The notes: generated from the letters alone by a model not told the origin. A stretch of 64,000 nt of DNA from Edolisoma coerulescens (GCA_013397115.1 VWZW01002320.1:434001-498000); one strand, 5' to 3'. Shown: positions 28,001-42,306, numbered from the stretch's first letter. Numbers and translations: made by a program.

Positions 28001-28499
28001 CCATGTTCCTCATGTTCAGGAAAAGGATTCATTTGCAGAGGTTCTGGGTAATCTTAGATGAAACTGGAGTAAACTGAAGCTGTACTTTGAACAAATGAAA
28101 TGGTATTGAGATAAAGAACAGTGTCATGTTGGGAAGCTGGGCCTGGTGTTGAGCACTCGGACAGTTTAACCTTTCTTTGGCTCACTTCCCATGCATGTAC
28201 AATCTGATGTCAGTATTACTGCTCCCTGGACTCACACTGAGACATGAAGTCATGCTGGCAGAGTTGGTAGAACATGTAGCTGCCCCTTCAAAGCTCTTGA
28301 TGAAGACTTGAGGGATACTGTTAAGAGCTTTTCAGAAATCCATCTGGGCTGCATGGACTCACCTATGCCTTTTGCAACCCTAACCACTAGCATTAATAAT
28401 TCAGATTTTTCGCAGACTACTTCATAGCTGGGATTATTGATTCACAGAACATGTCAGAGGGGAATTCTTGCAGGCATTTGGCCAAGCTCCTTTATTCAC

Positions 28500-28870
28500 G
28501 TTCCAGTTGTGGTCTACCTGAATCCTTGTCTGCAAAGCTGATTTCTAGCCAGCTGGATCCCTGTATTTTTACACGGACTTGCTGTGTCCCAAGTACAAGA
28601 CTTTTCATTTGTCTTGGTAGAATTTCACAGTTTGTCAGCCCATTCCTTCTGTTTATAAAGTTCCCTCTGAAGGGCAATCTTGTAGAAGTCTGCTTCTTGA
28701 TCCTGTGAATTTGGTGGCAGATGCAAGATTTCTGAGGGTCCATTTTGTCCTGTCATCCAAGTAACTAATGAAAATGTTAAACAGTTTTGAAACCACTTGT
28801 AGTAAGCTGACCTTTAGTCTGTGAAATGCTGACCCTTTGAGCCTGAAGACAGGGTAAGATACTTGCACTT
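28500..28870 (-). mobile_element. Old CR1 LINE fragment (RT C-terminal region), antisense
   Basis: The + strand shows the CR1 complement in correct order. It has AAGCTGATTTCTAGCCAGC, then ACAAGACTTTTCATTTGTC, then TTGGTAGAATTTCACAG with GTCAGCCCATTCCTTCTG and GTTCCCTCTGAAGGGCA. It continues with GTCATCCAAGTAAC and GAAAATGTTAAACAG, and ends near CTGACCCTTTGAGCCTGA. It covers part of the same region as the 24.2-25.1 kb copy, so it is a separate insertion. The frames at 28451-28708 (+) and 28653-28988 (-) come from this fragment and are not genes. Confidence 0.75.
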
Positions 28871-31800
28871 CACTCATGCTATGCACACCTCCATACCTGG
28901 GGTTCAACAGTGCTCTGTGTGACTGAACCAAAGCCTGGCTAGCGTAAATGATGTTCTCTACTGTTCTATTCACCATATTGCTCATCATTTCATGGTAGAA
29001 ACCAGTTCATAGTAGAAACCAGTAGAAACACAATTCATGTGTGTAGTCTGCTAAGTGTTCCCCACACGAAGCTGAATAAATACAGCTTTTTCACTTCTCT
29101 AGGAAGTCCTCTGATGTTAACATTGTGTATCTGTCTTTGCAGCTTGCAAGTTTGTTAACATTGTATTTTTAAAATTGTTTTATAAAATTATCATTCATTC
29201 TTTACCAGTCTCTGTATTTGAATTTTCTATCATCACAGGGTGCATAATTTGAATGGATTTATTCAGAGTTCAAAAAATTACCATGTACTTTTATCATATA
29301 ACACCATTCATGAATACTTATGTGTGCAACTGTTTTAAAGAAAAATATTATTTTCAACTCCATGGCATTTGTTTTTTGTCATTTCTAATTTCCAGTACTG
29401 GGTGAACCTTGTGCTAGAGTTGTGCTAAACATTTGCAGTTGGTCTTCTAATGAATCATAATTAGCTTTATTCCTCATTAGATTTCCTGTGAGGATTTAGA
29501 AAATGTAGTGCATAATCCTCCCTTATGTTTATTGGTATTATAAACCTCTTGTGCATTCTTCAAGCTGAAATGTCTTTGTTTGAAAGCAGTCAGTCATCGT
29601 GGTTTATTATTTGGATGTATCTTAAGGGTTTACAGACGTTTTAGAGAAAACTGCTGTCAGTGGTTAAGTCACTGAATATAGTTGATAATAAAATATCAGT
29701 GTGAGGTATCTTTTAGAGTTGAATTAGTCCTGAAGGTGGGAGTGTTTGTTTCATGCTTGGCTTTTTTCAACATCACCTTTTAACCCTATTATTGTTTACC
29801 TAGAACTGTATTTACTACATAAAATTCAATTATATCTCGTTCATATAGAACGTAAGGGCAAAGTTGTGACAGAGACATTTGTGAAGGTTAAGAAAACAAA
29901 GTCTCTTATCAGCAGTTTATGCTCACTAATCAGCAGCTTTCAGAACAGCTGGAGCTTTGTATGCTCCTGAAAATTAATAGCTGCTGAAAGTATCCAAAGT
30001 AGAAACTGAATATAGTCTGTCATTAAAAATTGTCTTTAATATCAGGTCTTTTGTCCATCCATCCCAGAATTAGATCAAAAGTGAGATTAAGGATAGACAA
30101 ACTGATTTTGTGGTGACTGAATTTTTGGCAGAATTTTAGTTTAAATTTCACTGCTGATAAAGCTTGTGGAGAATATCTGGTCTTTTGTCTGCCAGATGAG
30201 TAACAGGGGACCAAGGGAAAATCTCTCTCTCAGAAAGATGAGAAAACTAATGCAAATGATGATGTCCAGTGAAGTTGGAAAAAAGAGGACTTCGGGGACA
30301 TATACAAGCTGAGGTGAACTTCTTAGTAGAGAGCAAACAGTTAGATGGGAGTTGTGTAATAGCTGAAACAAGCTACATATTTTGGTGTAAGCCCAGGAAA
30401 GTGAGTGGAATCAACTTGAGGAAAGCAAAGAAACTGACACTTCAACCGCATGTAGAACTTGCAATCCATAATAAAAAATACGTTATAGTTTTCAGGGGGT
30501 TGAGTGTCTTTGGAAATCAAGATCGTTGAAATGAAATATACTGAAGAAAAGATTTCCATTTTTTGATTTAATAGAAATTCTAATTCAATTGTCTAAATTT
30601 TTTATAGAACTTCCAAGGAGTAATTAATTTGTCTGGACCTATTTCACCCTAGAAAATCATGTCTTTATTTCGCTTACATTTTATAATGAAGTTGTTCATA
30701 AGTAAACTTTTTATATGTGTGAGAAGATAGACATGTACCAAAACTTCATTCTTTAACTTTTTGCTTGTATCTTTGGATTAAATGTGTGGTTATCATAATT
30801 ACTACTATTATTTTCCTCTGACAGCAGTGGTTTAATCTCTATGAATAAAAAAAAAGTGTACATTTTTCAGATTTAAAGCATAGTATTCGATATTGTTTTC
30901 ATAGATTTGAACAACTCAAGAGTTTTTCGTTTAAGAGTCATAATGGATTAATGTCTGAGATTTAAATTTTTTAAATTCTTTTGTCTTATAAGAAAAGAGG
31001 TAATAATTTTTGTGATTTGATTTGGGATTTTTCTTTTGTTGGTTGTTTGGTTGCTTGGTTTCTTTTTGTTTTTTTTTTCTTTAACATCACCTTAGTGTAA
31101 AATAATGATGACAGAACTTTATTTTCCTTCTTCCTCATGGAAAAATACCCCATTCCAAATTCAGAGAATCCTCAGGTTAAAGCAGTGGAATTGTTGAGTT
31201 GTTCAGCTAACAAGCCAGCTAATGCTACTCTATATTCCTTTTCTTCCAGGATAATTAACCCTTCTGACTCATTATGCTAGTGTCACCATCATAAACTGCC
31301 TCTGGCCTGGCAATACTGTATTGATTGGTGCTAAAACAGTATTATCACCAGATGCTTGCCTGGTACTTTCTTCCTTCTGCATTTGCTTTTGACCATTTAT
31401 CAGTTGCAGGATACTTGTGTTCTGACGACGTGGATTTCTTTATCTGATTAGGGCAGCTTTATTGTAAAGATGTGTTACTGCAATAGATCATGGACTCTGC
31501 TTCTAGAGTTATGGATTCTGCTTGCTGTTCAAATTCAGACTAGATTTGGAGCTCAGACTGCAAACTTTAATCTGTGCGTTATGTGTCTCATTGTGTTTGT
31601 GTCCCAGCCTTGTGTGTGTACCCCATTCCAGCAGACCGCCTTTCCTTTTGTCATTTGTCTTCTACCATTCTTCATGAAAAGTGTTACCAAGAAGAAGCAT
31701 TTTTCCATATCAGGCATTTATCAGCAGACATTCAGTAGGAATTTTTATATTTTAGAAGATGTATCTTCCCTTGTCTGAAGCCTTATGAGGTGGCTCACCA

Positions 31801-34075
31801 CCACAAGTCCAGATTCTGAGGGATTGTCAAGAAAAGAGTGATCTGGAGTAGGGGGAAGTGAGACTAAGTTTGATTTTCTAAAACTTTGTGAAAACTTTAT
31901 TTTAAAGTTTAAATCTACATCTGCAATATGCATTGGCATGTTCTGTGCATGACTGAGAAGATAAACTGTGAAACTGTGCAGTCTTGGATAGGGTGGTGGA
32001 AAAGCTCATATTTCAGCTGAGGAAGTGTTTCAGAGATGACAGGACTTGACACTGTAGACAGCTGAATGCTGGTCCGGGTCTTTTCAAAAAGCTATACAGG
32101 AAAATCTGAAAAGAGTGATCTGAGAAGTGGTTTCTAGAATCTTTGTTTTATAGAGGTTTAAAAGACATGGTGACCCATGGTGACTGGGTCCATAGCAGAT
32201 GACTTCTACAGGATATACACGGAGAGACATGATCACAAATATTGTTATGTATTTGATACAACAGTGGAAAAGTCTGAATAGTTTCTACTATCAATTTATA
32301 TTGGCTGAAATTTATATTTGTGATCGGTGTTTTGAAAACAAATCTTTTCTTATCTTGGAACAAACTGAAAGGTCAGTAGCAATAGAAGACAATCGGGTTC
32401 ATATTTCTGTATTTAATTGTATATACTCCTCCTATTCTCACAGCGAGTTATACTCTGGTAGTATCTTCTAAAGGGTGTATTGCTGTTTAAATTAAGATCT
32501 AAATCTGAACAAAATATCTGAGATAAATTGTTGGATGAAAAATAAGGTGCTCACTGTCATGATCTCTCTGTTGTCCAGACTAGCATACTTACTAGAACAT
32601 TACAAACATTACAGCTCCCACCTTGCCATGCAGGAGGAGATGTCCATTTGGTAACAGGAGCATCTTTCCCAGAATTCAGGCAGGGAGTGGTAAGGGTGCA
32701 TACCTTCAAACTCTAATGGGTTAGCACACTAAGTTGTGCTGCCAAGCCACAAGGTAGGCATAGCCATGAGCCCTCCTCCCCTCACCTCACCCAGTGATGA
32801 AGCCAAGTAAGTTAGTTCCAGATGTAATCAAAGCCAGCTGATGCTCACTTCAGTATCTAGAGCTATCACATAAATTGTAGATCTGAATGTATTTAAGACG
32901 GGACAAGGAGAGCCAACAGGATCAGTGGACGTGAGTAGTAGGGTAGAGAAACAAAAGGGGAAGTAGGACTGGGGAGAAATAAAAGATGAAAATAAGAAGA
33001 GATTAAATGAAAGGATGAGGAGAGGGAAGGAAAAAAGCACAGGCTATTCTAAGTGCATCTGAGATTCTGTGTAGCTGGAAAAGCAGCGAGAAGAAAAAGC
33101 AAAGATTTATTAACAGTTTTTAAATGGCAGTAAATCAGAGAAGCTGCCAAAATACTGATTTTGAATATAATAATCTCTTGTGAGGTTGTGTACATATATA
33201 AATGGGTAATTATTGATTTTCAGATAAACACTGAAGTCATTGTGTGTCAACCTCGTGGTTTTCTTTCTTTGAAGTGTCATTTTCATATATTCTTTCTTTT
33301 TTTACCTGAAGAGAGATGTTTTTTTAAGCTATTATTGAAAAGTAATCATTTAATCTTTTGAGAGGAACAGATGGCATGAAATGATAAGTATTTTTTAAGC
33401 ATTTCCATGGGGAAAAGTATTCTGGTTTTAAGAGTTTTATCCACCTTGGTGAATTCCACTTTAGTTGGGCTATTTAGAAGTGTTGCTCAGGCTGCTCACA
33501 GCTGCAAGTAAATCCAAGTTTTGGAAATTTGTAGCTTGATCCAGCATCATTGTGTTTCTTCCTCACTATTCTGTGAAGTTTTTGTTGCCACTCATTACAG
33601 ATTCTGGTACATCAGAGGAACATTAAGTGTTCTCTTCAGCAGAATAATCTCTTTGTAGTACTTGTTTCTGTCTACGTCATTCCAAAACTGGAAAATAAAC
33701 TACTAAATTTATAAATAACCCAAAACTCAAATGAATAAATGCAATGTTATGAATAATTTTTTTGAAATAAACTAAACCACACTGATATTTAACTGAAGAA
33801 ACACAAGTAAGAAAACAAGGGAAATGAAGACTTTTTCTTGAACATTTTCTCCCTTACTAACTAAATATAATCATAACTTGAAGACAGTGATATCTGTGCA
33901 ATCACATATATGCCCGTGATGCAAGATCAATGGCATACCCGTCTTAGGGCTTTAAAGTTTAATGAATACATTTAAAGTGACTGTAGAAAGCAGTCGTATC
34001 TTTCTTTACATTTTCTTATCTGATCAGTCGCTATAATAATCAGCATTTCCAGAATCTACAATAAGAATTGTTAAA

Positions 34076-34093
34076 ACATATTTTAAAATATGT
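34076..34093. repeat. Perfect 18-bp palindrome
   Basis: ACATATTTTAAAATATGT reads identically on both strands with no spacer. It is almost pure A/T, so it could easily arise by chance in this composition. Confidence 0.9.
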
Positions 34094-35745
34094 ATTTCTG
34101 GTGTAGATAATTTCTAGTGCTCAGAAATATGTCCCAGAGGAGTTGGTGAAATGCACAGAACCTGACAGCATGCACAGAAGTATCAAATTAAAGCTTTTCA
34201 GAAACTTGGTGATATGCATAAGTTGGTGTTAATGTGGTGTTGTCAGCAAAACTGGAGAGGTTTTTTTGGAAATGGTGCATTACATTTGGCAAAAATGAAC
34301 AATGTTCCTTCTCAAGAAGAAACAGGATAGGTCGTATTAATAATGAAATGGAAAATTTCATTCAACCTAAATAAACTTCCAAAATTTTTTCGATTGCTAT
34401 CTTTTTCATGTGCCTTTCCTCCCTCCTCTGCATTTTTTTCCTCTTTTGTGCATCTTAAATACCTTTCTTACCACCGTTGCAAAGACTCAGCACAGCAATT
34501 TTGGAAGATTTGAAGTTCAACTTTGTGTATCTAACAATACTAACTTCAGAAAATTAAGCACTGAGATGCCACAAAAGAGTGCTGAGACTAAATTTAACAT
34601 CCCATCAATGTTGCACCAATACCTGATATGCTTTCTGCTGTTATTGTTCTTGAAAACTGATACAGTCGAATTCTGCAACAGTTCTTATTAAAAATACACT
34701 AGCATAGCAAGAATTACTTTTCTATTTTAAAAGAAAACATCTAAAACTCAAGCACAGACAGTATTTTTTAGTGACAGTGTCAGTGTTGTTGTGGAGAGTC
34801 ATCTTATTCTCCATATTATGAACAAAGGCAGGTATTCCCTATTGAATTTACAATGGATATAAGTGTAAAGTGCTAAGTGGTGAACACTAAATGAGAAAAT
34901 TTGTTGCAAGTCTGTGAGGTTTTTTTAAATTCTAATATATCTCATTTGAAGTACACATGCTAATACTGCTCGGTGATCCACTAGATTTTTGTTTCTGCTT
35001 TATTTTTGCTCAGGTCATTTTTAGCATATGCTCTCCTCTTATCTTAGAATAATTAAAAAAAAAAGGCGTTTTTCATAGATTTTTAAAAAGTAACTCTTGC
35101 TGCAAGAACAACTGTGTTTAAGAAAATGTATCAGGAAACACTGAAATGCCATGGATGCACAGTCTTGATTCATATGTGTCCACACAAATGATCATTGCTG
35201 TGGGTGTGATATCACATATCAGGACAGGTGTGATTGGAATAGGTAATTTGGCATATTTTCTTAAACAGTAATGTATCATTTTTTTTGAGAGAACTTATCA
35301 TATTTTCTAGACTGTTGTGGTTTCTGTTATTTTGGAAATATTTTTTGTGTACAAGTGTTTTAACAATATCTTACTAATCTTAAGTGTAGCCTTTAAAATG
35401 GGATCTAAGTCTAAAAAAGTGAATAGGTTATCTGAAAATTATTATTTCATTTACTCTGAGATTCTTTTCTAAACACAATTTATAGTTAACTTTTGAATCA
35501 ACTTTATAGGCTAAAAATATATTGTTGTCTAACTTGGAATTTTGAATCTATAAAAGTTGCAAGTTTATATATATACATAAACCTAGGATACCATATCTGA
35601 CTGCTTTCAGATCAGCAATTCCAGTAACATGCATCAAATCAAATTTTAACCCGTCACAATAACTTTGAAATTTCCCTTAGGATTCACTGAATGGTGCATG
35701 AAATCAGTTACGGAACATACTGAGAGGATATGTTAAGGTTGGGAA

Positions 35746-36190
35746 GGCAGTTACAGCCCGCTGAGATGATCGTAGAGACAGGAGGGAGAGGTTTTACTAT
35801 TTGCCACTTCATTTACTGTCTCTTCAAGAGACTTTAATGCATAAAAGCTGAAATTCCATTCTTCTTCACGAGGAGAAAGATCTAGTCTGTCAATCAAGAT
35901 ATGCAAAGTTTGAGTTGTTTTGCTTATGCCTAATAAATCGCCTGCGAGGAACAGGCTGTCGACATTATGGGAGTAGATTACTGATCTCCCTTGCAACGGA
36001 GGACTTTGAAGTCGTGTAGATCAGGAGTTGACTTTCTTGGCCTGGGTCTTCCCTTGGGCTGGAAAGGTTCTCATAACAATTGAATGCACCTTCTCAGGGT
36101 TCTCAAAAAAACATAGTCTGTAGGGCGAACCCTTTATCTGCACTGTCGTAAATATCCTTAACAAATGTAGTAGTGATACTTTTCAAAACA
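35746..36190 (-). other. Unidentified coding-like stretch, interrupted; possible degraded retrocopy
   Basis: On the minus strand an open frame of 81 codons (35751-35996) has ordinary, non-repetitive amino-acid content, including stretches such as LFLAGDLLGISKTTQTLHIL and REEEWNFSFYALKSLEETV. Upstream the same frame continues beyond one TGA for about 38 further codons. Then, after an apparent one-base slip at a T run (about 36105-36111), another frame continues upstream for about 30 codons. This is what a broken processed gene or viral relic looks like, but I do not recognise the protein. I see no clear poly(A) trace on the expected side. In AT-rich DNA frames of this size also occur by chance, so coding origin is only a possibility. 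Confidence 0.2.
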
Positions 36191-37158
36191 TGCTCAGTTT
36201 TCCTGTAGTACGGATACAAGAATATAAGGCAAAAACTAATGCATAGAGATTTTGTGCACATTTGTGTGAAACACAGGGTCTCAAGGAGGTATTTGGGTCA
36301 ATGGACACAGGAAATGGAATTTATTTAAATAAAGTAAGAATTAAATTCAAAACACATGTATAATGAGTTTGGAAATTTTGTTTTAGCTTAATCAGTTCAT
36401 GAACTTGAAAGTGAAAAAAAAGATAATTTCTGATTTTAATAATGATTGCCATGATTAATATTTTTTTAAAAATTAAAACATACGTAATATGTGAGCAAAG
36501 AAATTTAGAGGAAATCCTATTAAAATCAATTTAAAAGATCAGAGGGGCAAAATTATTTTCAAGAGGTAATACACATTGATTATTAATTCAAGTGTATTGC
36601 AGTTGATTTACTTGTTTCATTAAAAAGTTTAAAATACCTTAAGTTATGTTCCCTTTATTTACTTAATGAACTAACAGTTAAAGAAGCTTTTTTTCGTTAA
36701 AGAAAACTTAGAAATCCCATTTCCTGGGTGGTTTCCATGTGAAATTAAGAAATACGCCTTAGCACTATAAAAACAACTGTAATGGTCCCAGGTCCACCCA
36801 TTCCAATGCTTTCTTTCAACCATGAACTTGAGTTGATGTCTAGAGAAGTGTAAGAATAATATCAATATAATTTGTCCCAAGTGTTTCTGTAATCTGCACA
36901 TGTAGTCTTCTGGAATCCACAATAACCTTTGGAAAAGATTTTTTTCAGATATATCACTTCAAACTGCTGTCCTTCATTTTGAACCTGGCCTCGCACTTAT
37001 TTTGATGGCTTTCCAATGTTAGAAGAAACAATAAGCTATCATGCTGTCATGAAAATGTTTTTCCAGCATTTCCATGATATCCATGATTTTGTTGACTTCT
37101 ATCAAAGCTCACTGCATCATTAATTTTTTTTTAAATAAAGATTCAAGCCTATCTGATT

Positions 37159-37178
37159 TTTTAAATATATATTTAAAA
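37159..37178. repeat. Perfect 20-bp A/T palindrome
   Basis: TTTTAAATATATATTTAAAA is self-complementary without a spacer. It is pure A/T and probably of no special origin. Confidence 0.9.
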
Positions 37179-38247
37179 CTGCTTCCTACTTTCATAACTC
37201 TTGTCTTTCCTCTGAGCTTTTACTTACCTTGCAGAGGACACAGAGCTGCATGTGGTATTCATGTCTGCAAATCATGGAGCAAAATTATTTTGGGTTTTGT
37301 TTGCTTTTAGATGCTTTCCAAAGAATTCCTAATCATTGACTTGAATTTTTTCTCTGCTGGAGGGGACAGAGTTGATAAAACTACTTATCATCACTCCACT
37401 GTTTCTCTCCTGACAAATGAACTTGCAGCCCATTAATCCAAAAGTCCTTTAGCTACTTCTTACAGTCACAGTCTACAGTCATTCTTACTACTTCAAAGAA
37501 CCATTAAATAACACAGACTTTGCTTCAATGGTAAGCACTTTGTAAGTACATACATCTATAAAATTTTCATAAATATAATCATGTATAATTTATTTAGTGA
37601 TTTTATTTATTTAAAATTATTTTTAAGAATTTTCTTTAAAGATATTTGCTTCTTTAGTCATTTTTGGTCCTAAAAAATCAAAAATGAAAGCTGTTTCAGT
37701 AATAAAAGAATTAGATGCTAAATTCACAGAAGCAAGAAGTCAGCTGATATATTCTGCTTTATCCTTTGTATTTTTAGAACATGAAGCACTCTTAATGTTT
37801 CTAGATATTTGAATAAAATATACTCTATTCTTGTGAGAGGAAGCAGAAACCTTGGGTTGTTAGCTTCACATTTGTCTTTTAGAGACTCTTTAAGTTCTCC
37901 CATAAAATAATCATTTCCAAGGACAACCTATCAGTGATTCTCTATTAATTTCATTGACTAGGACTATAAATAAATGTAGAAATTATTGTGTTTTCTTTCA
38001 TGTTTTCTGATAATTTTCTGATGGAAAATTGGTTTCTACAGGACGTCCTAAAACCAGGAGCTATTACAATACTATATTTTCAACAAAAAAATGTTTTTCA
38101 AGTCTCTTTTCAGCAAAGACAAGAAAAACAGTGAGTGATAATTATAGCATTAAGAGCTTTCAGGTTTCTGTAACAACAGTGTTGCCTGAATTTTAATCGA
38201 AGCTCTGCAGCTAAAACATTAAGGAGTCATGAAAAAATTATTTATGC

Positions 38248-38282
38248 TTTTTTTTTTTTTTTTTTGGCTTGTTTGTGTGTGT
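38248..38282. repeat. Poly-T run followed by GT repeats
   Basis: Eighteen T residues (38248-38265) are followed by GGCTTGTTTGTGTGTGTG. This could be the poly(A) trace of a minus-strand retrocopy, but I recognise no body next to it. Confidence 0.8.
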
Positions 38283-40739
38283 GCTTTTAAATGGATTTTG
38301 GGAACAGAAAGACTTATTTGCTGACTAGAAAACAGCCACTCATGAACCATGTTCTCTTGCTTTCCATACTGAAACATTCTACTCAATATGTGAATAATAT
38401 GTTTACAACAAGTTCAAAGCAGAATATGCAGCAGATAATGACAAAATTAGTCATGCTAATGGTGATGTGTGCTGATTTTAAAATTCTGTAAAAGAACAGC
38501 AAAATGACACTGATGAAAAAGCTTTTGTTATGTCATTTTAAGGAAAGTGGGATCAATGCCAGAAGAGTAAAAGGCACATTACCTAGCTGCCTTTCAGCTA
38601 ATTCAAACCACCAAGTAATGTTATACATTAAGTACAGAGTCTACTGTAGTTCACGGACAAAAGGCTTTTTGCTTGGTTTTAAAAGTTGTTTTATTTTAAA
38701 TTAAGTTTGAAGTAGGCAAACAAAATAAATACAGGCTTGATATTGTCTTAAATAGTGGGTACCATTTGGCATAATGTTCATTAGTTTAGACTCAGAAGAG
38801 TTTTGTGGCTGCTTTGAATAAATACACAGAACTTATGGAAGCAAATGAGAAGGTTCAAATTGCACATTTGTTAGTGGAATTAAATTAACCAAGGCAGCCT
38901 ACAGCTGAGTAAGAACTTCCTCCCTTCCTCCCTTTAACAAGATAAAAAATTATAAAGTGATACACAGACTACAAACATAACATCTTCTCATACTATTTAG
39001 CTTTTAAAATATTTTATTCAGAGTGGTATTGTGGTTTTTCTTTACTCATCCTCTAGAGACAGTAAGGAACTACTTAGCCTCAATAAATTTCATATACTTC
39101 AGTGTTTCTCTTCCTAGTAGCCTGATTTGGTATTCTAAGACCACAAATTAATCTTATGATTGTGTACAGTCCCCTACAGGCTATTTTGGTCCATCAAAAG
39201 AGTTGGATATTGGATTTTTTCATGTATAGGGAAAGAACTGAAATAGCCCTGCTTTTACTATTTATTCTTTAACTTCTTCAGAAAGCTCAAATCCAGATAT
39301 AACGACTCTTTCCCTAAATGTGCTAAATTTAGGGCATCAAACTGTTCCGTGTTATGCACATAGACCCAATGTACTTAGGATTAAGAAAACAGAATTGGTG
39401 GTCAAAGCACTGTACAGCTGTCACCGTCTTATTTTTTTCCTGACAGAGCCCTACCGCCCCACTCTGTTTTAAAAGTGCAATGTTATAATTTTATCTGTTG
39501 ACTTACAAGAATATTGATAAAGCTTAATTCATACTAAGAATGGCAACCCAAGATGTGTGACTCTTGAAAAAAACGGTGCTAAAATAAGGTTCCATTATTT
39601 GTTTATCTGTATTGCTCTTGGAATATCTTTGCAACATGTCAGCTTTGCAAACTCCTTTTTCCTGCCTTTTGCAGTTTACTTACTACATTTTGGTCAAACT
39701 GAGAAAATTCAAGCACTTGCATTCTAAACTAATTGATCATCATTTGCAGTATCTCTTGATTCAGTTGGCGTGATGTCATTTTGCATTTGATTTCAGTAAG
39801 TTCTGAAGATATTTTTGAAAGATGTCAGAAAGATATTTATATTAGAAAGTAATTAGAAAATTATAATAGAAAAACTATTCATAATTTGATCTAATTTTAA
39901 CTGAAGGACAAGCCAAAAGTAGGTCTATAGGATAGATTCTAGATAAATAAAGAGAAGCAATGAGAAAAAAAGTGCTTTCATAATTTTCAGTAAAGCACTT
40001 GGGATGTTTGCACATTAGAATCTGTTTAGTCAACTAAAATCCTGGAAGTTAGTAGTGGTAAAATGAATGAGGATCTGGATTGAAGGGAGATGATATGGGT
40101 TCAATGAAATGGGAAAATACCACTTTGAGAAGGAGTTATTACTGAAGCTCTCCAAAGACCCCCTGGGAAGCAAACTTATTTAAAGTTTGGAACTGGATAA
40201 CCTTAAAGCCTGGCACAGTAAAATGATATGAAATTAATGTTACAAAGTACAAGTTCTTATCCTTGGTTAATAATAAGGAATTATACTTTAGGCTGAGAAG
40301 TAATCTACTGGAAAGAGCAAAGTAGAAGAAAGTTGTGTGGACCTGTCATTTACAGGGCAGCTCTGAGGAACCAAGTGAGATCTGTGTGAAAATGGCAATT
40401 GTATTCTCCAGACATATTGACCAAAGCCTTTCAGGAAAAGATAGGGATTAGTTGATATATTCCACTTCATTAATCCTAAATACTGTTTACAGTTTTCTTT
40501 TACATATTTTCAAGAAGGGTAAATTCAATCTGGATCAAATACAGTAATAACTTAAGTAACAAAAACAAGGTGGGAGGAGCCAGAAGAACTTGGCTCAGGA
40601 CCATAAAGCAGGATGATGGGTAGGGGAGTTTGCAGAATGGCTTCAGCAGCCAGGGAATTTATCAAACCCTTTCAACCATCTAACACACATTCCTCAACCA
40701 GGGCAGGAATATCTCATATTTAAATTATTAGTTTTGATT

Positions 40740-40802
40740 TGGTTTACTTGTTTGGGGTTTATTGGTTGGTTGGTTGGTTAGTTTTGGTTTTGCTTTGTTG
40801 TT
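40740..40802. repeat. GGTT-type simple repeat
   Basis: About four TTGG units at 40763-40778 lie within a T/G-rich tract. This is simple-sequence DNA. Confidence 0.8.
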
Positions 40803-42230
40803 TAAAATATTTGATATTTTTGAGCCTCTTCAGTAAGAGTTCCTTTTTTCTGATGAATGTGAAATTCTAAAATGCCTTCCCAATAGTTAATATTTACAAT
40901 GCTTTCGCTCCTTTTTTTCTGTTTTATAATAGCTTTATTTTATTTCCAGCCAGATATTTTTACAGAGTTGTCTCTGTTGTCTTCATCGCCTGACTATACT
41001 TCTAGCTTTTATTTAAACATTTGGGTTGTTTTGGTGTGGGGTTTTTTTGTTTGCATTCTCCCCTTTATCTGAAAGAGTGTATCCAGTACCTTTTATAATT
41101 AAGAACCAGGGATGCGTGTCAGATTGATGTCGCATCTGGAGGAGCTGCAAACAAACTCATTAATATGGTGCACCATAGTAGAGGATCCACGCTTCTAAAA
41201 ATAGCAAGCTGTAAAAGGTAGTGTCTGCTGGCTACTTATAATATTTCTGCTCTGTAACCAACAATACCCACATTTACTTTTTTGCTTGGTGATGGTGTCA
41301 GTAAACAGAATTAATTTCACTTCCAATTTTTCTAAACCTTTACTCTGCTTTTTCATTTAACGTTGAATGAACAAAATGTGCGTGACTAAAGTTCAAACAA
41401 TTATTATCCATCTACAAATGCAACGTGGAGGGAAAGCTAGGAGTCATCCTAGTCAGGAATATCTCTTAGTGACACGACTTCAGTATCTGTCAAAAACGTA
41501 TTTGCTCTCAGAAACAGGTTTATTTCTTCCAAGGAGAAAAGAAGAGATGGTAAATGTGTCATTTAATTCCTGGCCCATATTTTGTATTTCCAAAGGAATG
41601 TCATAGTGCCTGAACTCTAAGACAAGTTCTGCTCTGTGCACCTGACAGCTTTCTGCACACACCACACCCTTACACCCCCAGCAGCATTTGCTTCTTTCAC
41701 TGTGGTTGTAGACAGTTAAGGGACAGGAATTTTCTTTTGGCAGTCACCTGCCAAAGATTCTGCACCAGGCACTGCCCTGTAAGCTTAGGGCTTTCTGGGT
41801 TGGGTGGTAACTTTCTTTCTCCCAATACGGAGAAAATAGTTTTCTCTCAAGAAAATAAGAAAAAGCTATAATGTAACTTATTTACCTTTTTTCCTATTAA
41901 AGAATAACATAAATATGCCTAATTGTATAATATATTAAGGTTTTTACATAAATGTTCAGTATTTTGCAGAAAAGCAGTGATTCTAGTGCATTTATTATAA
42001 TAGGGTTTTTTTTCACAACTTTTAAAAAATGGGTACCATCAGTGCATTGACTAGTTCCAGGTAGTACAACTGTTTCTTCATTTTTTAAAATTCTGGATTT
42101 GGCCCTTTTTCTACAATACAGTCCTGAGATAAAAATGGGAAATGGTGTAACAATACATTGTATCGAAGAGTGAGAATTTTTTCAGAAATTCTTTGGGAGT
42201 TTCTCTGGCAAAATTAGTGTTATCATCCTA

Positions 42231-42306
42231 TATTATTATTATTCTTGTTGTTACTATTATCATTATTATCTTAATTATTATTTATTATGAGGTTATCATT
42301 ACTATT
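42231..42306. repeat. Imperfect ATT trinucleotide microsatellite
   Basis: TATTATTATTATT is followed by interrupted units (ACTATTATCATTATTATC, AATTATTATTTATTATG). It is a decayed triplet repeat inside the long intron. Confidence 0.8.

Noticed and set aside
28653..28988. 111-codon minus-strand frame as a gene
   Set aside because: It overlaps a decayed antisense CR1 fragment, so it is a retroelement relic and not a host gene.
37159..37178. 20-bp and 18-bp A/T palindromes (37159-37178, 34076-34093) as functional sites
   Set aside because: They are pure or nearly pure A/T and spacer-free, so they are expected occasionally in DNA of this composition. They are listed only as repeats.
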